Below are positions 60,754 to 64,000 of a DNA stretch of 64,000 nt, piece by piece. Both the position numbers and the translations under genes were made by a program. The notes beneath the pieces were generated by a model. The model ran no database searches, had not been told where the DNA came from, and saw only the letters and a program-made list of their open reading frames with translations. The DNA comes from Pseudomonadota bacterium (lineage in GTDB: Bacteria; Pseudomonadota; Alphaproteobacteria; Acetobacterales; Acetobacteraceae). The DNA is taken from NCBI GenBank assembly GCA_021805565.1, contig JAJZFA010000033.1, positions 236,996-300,995 of the forward strand, written 5' to 3'. Numbering within the stretch: the stretch's first letter is position 1; each line of letters opens with the position of its first letter.

Positions 60754-62654
60754 GCTTTCGACCTGGCGCGCCGGCGCTGCCGCACGATGCCCATGCCGGC
60801 CGCCAATAGCGTTAGCAAGGCCGGCACGAAAACGATGGTGAAAATCCGCATCTCATTGGCCAGCGCCGAGATATCGCGATTCAATTCCAGTTGGACCGCA
60901 CGCAGCTTTTGCCGTGTCTGTAGTATGTCGTCCTGAGCCGCGGCGATAGCCGCGCGCTGGGCTTCGGTAATGACCGCGTCGGGTTTGGCGTCGCCGGAGG
61001 CGCCCCCCGATCGAAGCGTGCGAAGCTGTTTTTCGACCTCGCCAAGGTGCTGCTGCAAGGCTTGCTGGGTCTGGCGAAACCGCGTCTCCGCCTGGCTTTG
61101 CATCCGGGCGACCAAGGTGAACGGCCGGTTCGTGGCGCCGCGGGACCGCAGCGCGATCAGCGCGTCGCCGCCTGCCAGGGTGCCGATCAGATTGGCCACG
61201 AACGCGCCGTTATCGGAAAACGGCGTAGCCGCGGACTGACCGAAAAAATCCGAAATCCGTACCCAGAACCGGTCTGCCAAAATATCGGAATCGGCCACTA
61301 CGACCATGTTGGCCGGCCCGGCGGTCTGTGATTTGTAAGCTGGGAAATCGGCTGGCCGTTTATCGTTGTCCGCCAGCGGCGGCGGGCCGGCGAAAGCGGA
61401 CTTCAGAATGCCGCGCACCCGAGCGGCGATAACGCGCGGGCCGCCGTCCGGTTTGAACCCGGCCAGCATCTTCGCCGGGTCCGGCGATCTCAGGTCGTCC
61501 GCACGGATCGGTCCGCTCTGGGCACTGGTGACGAGCAACGGGGTAAAGTCGATCCGCGCGTCCGGCGCCTTGGACAGAAACCCCGAAGACGCCACCGTGA
61601 CCTGCTGTAGATCCGCGGTCGCCGGATCGTCGTGATTGATTCCCTCGCGGATGTTGAACCACGCGACATAATCCACGACGCCATCCCGGCCACCCGAACC
61701 GGATCGCACGCGCCATGCCCCCGTCAGGTCGCCCACGAGCTGCCCAGGGTCGAACAAGATACCCCACGCGTCGAACAATTGTTTCAGGTCGGATCCCGTG
61801 TCCTCCGGCGGCATGCCGGTCGGGGACGGCATCGCGGCCAGCGCCTCGCTCCAGGGATCGACCATCGCCATCAGCTTGCCGCCGCGCATGACGAACTGGT
61901 CGATCGCATACAGCGTCGCCGGGGAAAGATGCCGAGCTTGTGCGACCAGCAGCACCCGGATGTCCGGGTCGATCGTCTGTGCATCGGTGGGGACGATTTT
62001 CACCGTATTGGTCTGGCGCAGCAGCACGGTGGCCGCATAAGGCTGTCCGCCCGGTCCGCGCCCCTGATTCATCATCATCTGACGCGGATCGCCGTCCAGC
62101 GGCAGCGACGACATCACCCCCACCACCGGACGCTCGGGGTTAGACAAATCGTACACCAGTTTGGTCAGATCGTATTCCAGAAACGGTTCGCGTTCGGCCT
62201 GGAAAAACGGAATGGTGCGCTGGTCGTCTTCCAGATTGGTCCCGGCAAGGCCGAAATAAATCTGCGACCCGCCCTGATCCAGCGGCACCCCTTGCAGGCC
62301 ATACGCCATCGCCCGGTCTTCGACATCGCTGAACGGTTCGGGATCGTAAAATTCCAGCTTGATCTTGCCGTGGGACAGCGAGGCATATTCGCGCAACATC
62401 TCCCGCACACGATCGGCGTAGGTGCCGTAAGCCGGAATCGTACTGCCAAGGTCGCGCGAATAGAACAGCCGCAGCGTGACCGGCTCCTTCAACGCCGCGA
62501 GAATCTGTCGTGTCCCGACGGCCGGCGTATAAATGCGTCCTTGCGTCATGTCGATTTGCACGTTTGCCAGCCGCGCATCGGCAAACATATCGATGCCGAT
62601 GGCGATTGCCGCCGCGGCGATGACACCCAGAATGGCGTAAAACCAGCGATTCAT
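60750..62654 (-). CDS. GldG-family ABC transport-associated protein
   Basis: This 634-residue protein has an N-terminal transmembrane helix, a periplasmic GldG/DUF4350 domain (QGRIYTPAVGTRQILAAL, RLFYSRDLGSTIPAYGTY, DQFVMRGGKLMAMVDPWSEA), a coiled-coil stretch near residue 545-600 and a C-terminal helix (FVPALLTLLAAGMGIV). In other bacteria it partners an ABC ATPase and permease of the ABC-2 type. It overlaps the DUF4340 gene and is 4 bases after the permease gene. Confidence 0.87.
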   Translation of the reverse strand: MNRWFYAILGVIAAAAIAIGIDMFADARLANVQIDMTQGRIYTPAVGTRQILAALKEPVTLRLFYSRDLGSTIPAYGTYADRVREMLREYASLSHGKIKLEFYDPEPFSDVEDRAMAYGLQGVPLDQGGSQIYFGLAGTNLEDDQRTIPFFQAEREPFLEYDLTKLVYDLSNPERPVVGVMSSLPLDGDPRQMMMNQGRGPGGQPYAATVLLRQTNTVKIVPTDAQTIDPDIRVLLVAQARHLSPATLYAIDQFVMRGGKLMAMVDPWSEALAAMPSPTGMPPEDTGSDLKQLFDAWGILFDPGQLVGDLTGAWRVRSGSGGRDGVVDYVAWFNIREGINHDDPATADLQQVTVASSGFLSKAPDARIDFTPLLVTSAQSGPIRADDLRSPDPAKMLAGFKPDGGPRVIAARVRGILKSAFAGPPPLADNDKRPADFPAYKSQTAGPANMVVVADSDILADRFWVRISDFFGQSAATPFSDNGAFVANLIGTLAGGDALIALRSRGATNRPFTLVARMQSQAETRFRQTQQALQQHLGEVEKQLRTLRSGGASGDAKPDAVITEAQRAAIAAAQDDILQTRQKLRAVQLELNRDISALANEMRIFTIVFVPALLTLLAAGMGIVRQRRRARSKA

Positions 62655-62658
62655 AAGG

Positions 62659-63390
62659 TCAGTCCGCCTTCCGCCAATCGACCAGAACCGTGTTCAAAAA
62701 AAGAAAAAATCCGATGAACGTTGAGAAATAAATCACGTCGCGAAGCGAAACGATGCCACGGGTGAAGTCGGTGAAGCGATCGATCACCGCGATCCGGCGC
62801 GCGAACGCGCCCAGCGCCGGCACGGTGCGGGCGAGAAAATCGTTGACGATCTGATTGGATGCGGCGGCAAAGGCAAAGCAGACCGCCAGTGCCAGCACGA
62901 ACGCGATCACCTGGTTGCGTGTCACCGCGGACATGGCCGCACCGACCGAGAGAAAGGCGCCCGCCGTTAGCAGGCAACCGGCATATCCCGATGCGATCAC
63001 CCCATTATCGGGCGATCCAAGGATATTGACCGCGATGACGAAGGGAAATGTCAGAGCCAAAGCGATGGCGCAGAACGCCCAGGCGGCGAAAAATTTGCCC
63101 AGCACCGCCTGACCGGCACGAACCGGAAGCGTCAAAAGCAGTTCGATCGTGCCGAGGCGCCGTTCCTCGGCCCACAGGCGCATCGTAATCGCCGGAATCA
63201 GCAGCAGCAACACCCAGGGGATGAAGGTAAAAAACGGATTGAGGTCCGCCTGGCCCCGGTCGAAAAACTGTCCGAGGTTGAACGTGAGCGTGCCTTGCAG
63301 AACAAGGAAAATCACGATGAAAACGGTGGCGACCGGCGTGGCGAAGTAAGCACGCAACTCCCGGCCGGCGATCGCGAGGGTAGTGTTCAT
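62659..63390 (-). CDS. ABC-2 type permease (GldF-like)
   Basis: This 243-residue protein has six transmembrane helices and the GldF-like N-terminus (IAGRELRAYFATPVATVF) with PAITMRLWAEERRLGTIELLLTLPVRA after TM2. It would form a channel with GldG and an ATPase. It is the first gene of the operon in this window; no gldA-like ATPase lies directly upstream (63391-63677 is non-coding), so the ATPase is either elsewhere or lost. Confidence 0.87.
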   Translation of the reverse strand: MNTTLAIAGRELRAYFATPVATVFIVIFLVLQGTLTFNLGQFFDRGQADLNPFFTFIPWVLLLLIPAITMRLWAEERRLGTIELLLTLPVRAGQAVLGKFFAAWAFCAIALALTFPFVIAVNILGSPDNGVIASGYAGCLLTAGAFLSVGAAMSAVTRNQVIAFVLALAVCFAFAAASNQIVNDFLARTVPALGAFARRIAVIDRFTDFTRGIVSLRDVIYFSTFIGFFLFLNTVLVDWRKAD

Positions 63391-63641
63391 GCAGGTGGCC
63401 TGGCGTTGCCTGTTTCCGGGTTCAGGAAGCCGGGGACTGCTTCCGCCGCGACGTTACGGAATCGGCGCTTTGCGGTCGCGACGGTTCACGAACGCTGCCA
63501 TAAGGTTCCGTGCCGCGGGGGTCAAGAGGCGGCAGTTCCTGGCTTTCGTCGGGGAGATGCGGTCGGACACCCCACGCCCGATAGATTTGGCACCCCGCAT
63601 ACTGGGCCGTCGGTTCCGCCGCTTCGCACCCATCGCAGGTA
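63391..63641. other. Intergenic region, no gene seen
   Basis: A short stretch that could encode VKRRQFLAFVGE (63521-63556, plus strand), similar to the Tat signal of substrate-binding proteins, lacks a start and a downstream domain and is probably chance or a fragment. Nothing else is supported. Confidence 0.35.
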
Positions 63642-63674
63642 TTGACATATTTCCTATAATAATCTAAATGTCAA
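63642..63674. promoter_or_regulatory. Inverted repeat with a -10-like hexamer upstream of the last gene
   Basis: TTGACAT (63642-63648) and ATGTCAA (63668-63674) form a perfect 7-bp inverted repeat around a central TATAAT (63655-63660). Both strands carry TTGACA; the plus-strand TTGACA is only 7 bases from TATAAT, too close for a normal promoter pair. The repeat probably represents an operator over the promoter of the gene at 63678 and perhaps the divergent GldF operon. Confidence 0.4.
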
Positions 63675-63677
63675 GGA

Positions 63678-64000
63678 ATGGAAACCTCGCCCCCACCCCG
63701 TTCGGCCATCGACCTCATGCCGACGCTGTATTACCAGCTCGTCTATACCCTCATGGACATGCTGCCGCCGCCGCTGGATGACACCCCCGCCGGAGTACGG
63801 GCCAGGAATCTGACCGCCATCGCCAAAGTCGCATCGTTGGCCCCGGTCAACGCCGATGAGGCCGATATCGCCAGCCACTGCATCGCCTCCCGCGCGCAGG
63901 CCGAGGAAATGCTGCGGCTGGTTCGCAAGAACGACCACGACCCCGAATTGATGGTAAAACTGAACGCACAGTACGCCTCGATGACGCGGCTGTGGATGGC
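63678..64000 (+). CDS. Hypothetical protein, cut by the window end
   Basis: A frame opens at ATG 63678 and runs 107 codons to the window end without a stop. The sequence METSPPPRSAIDLMPTLYYQ, then DEADIASHCIASRAQAEEML and a region RLVRKNDHDPELMVKLNAQY, looks like a conserved helical protein of the kind common in Acetobacteraceae, without a known function. Its actual length cannot be known here. Confidence 0.55.
   Translation, partial: METSPPPRSAIDLMPTLYYQLVYTLMDMLPPPLDDTPAGVRARNLTAIAKVASLAPVNADEADIASHCIASRAQAEEMLRLVRKNDHDPELMVKLNAQYASMTRLWM

Noticed and set aside
63521..63556. A Tat-signal-like peptide (VKRRQFLAFVGE) upstream of the GldF operon.
   Set aside because: No start codon and no following domain; likely chance or a small fragment.
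1..64000. tRNA, rRNA and CRISPR features.
   Set aside because: I scanned for T-loop motifs, conserved rRNA segments and direct spaced repeats and saw none.

Overview
The window looks like chromosomal DNA of a high-GC alphaproteobacterium, most likely a member of the Acetobacteraceae (Rhodospirillales). The grounds are the petABC-mtnP arrangement, alphaproteobacterial FabF/FabD/FolE/HemF/SelB sequences, a SAM-II riboswitch in front of metZ (a riboswitch class found mainly in alphaproteobacteria), and generally GC-rich codon use. No tRNA, rRNA, CRISPR array, complete insertion sequence or prophage was seen. The taxonomic call is an inference; no database was searched.

Layout. 1-8.7 kb: a DUF2244 membrane protein, an acyl-CoA synthetase, an AT-richer two-gene module (HAD phosphatase plus a membrane protein), rpsD with its own promoter and terminator, two envelope proteins, and an opine-dehydrogenase-like gene coupled to a 3-hydroxyacyl-CoA dehydrogenase. 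8.8-14.4 kb: a BrnT toxin with an HTH antitoxin, two crotonases, an EAL c-di-GMP phosphodiesterase and an ATP-grasp protein. 14.4-18.5 kb: selB without selA, a GtrA protein, then a scarred stretch with truncated VOC and WYL-regulator genes joined tail to tail, a MazEF pair with a palindromic operator, and a serine-recombinase tail. 18.6-23.4 kb: an exopolysaccharide locus (sugar phosphate transferase, two GT2 enzymes, a WecB/TagA transferase and an outer-membrane barrel). 23.7-37 kb: folE, apaG, SAM-II-controlled metZ, a complete RND efflux operon, a CoA-transferase/crotonase pair and a PLD lipoprotein. 37.5-40.2 kb: an AT-rich surface-glycan patch (acyltransferase, O-antigen ligase and a 52-residue membrane protein). 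40.4-51.4 kb: housekeeping genes, namely rlpA, mtnP, the cytochrome bc1 complex, hemF, mltG and the fabD-fabG-acpP-fabF operon. 51.6-59.1 kb: a LuxR-type two-component system, a TonB receptor, a small exported protein and a NitT/TauT-type ABC importer, all on one strand. 59.3-63.4 kb: a NUDIX gene and a GldF/GldG/DUF4340 operon with no ATPase gene beside it. The last 320 bases hold the start of a further gene that runs off the window.

How the genes work together. Most of the minus strand from 41 to 63 kb is organised in tight operons with 1-, 4- or 8-base overlaps. The most attractive functional unit is the TonB receptor, exported protein, ABC importer and two-component system, which reads as one uptake regulon for a scarce nutrient such as a metal or metal-chelate; the receptor leader carries three arms that can form two mutually exclusive hairpins. 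Several intergenic regions carry regulatory or repeat structure: the SAM-II riboswitch, a MazEF operator, a related pair of intergenic repeats (near 26.9 and 37.2 kb), a perfect 17-bp hairpin at 46.6 kb, and an inverted repeat around a -10-like hexamer at 63.65 kb.
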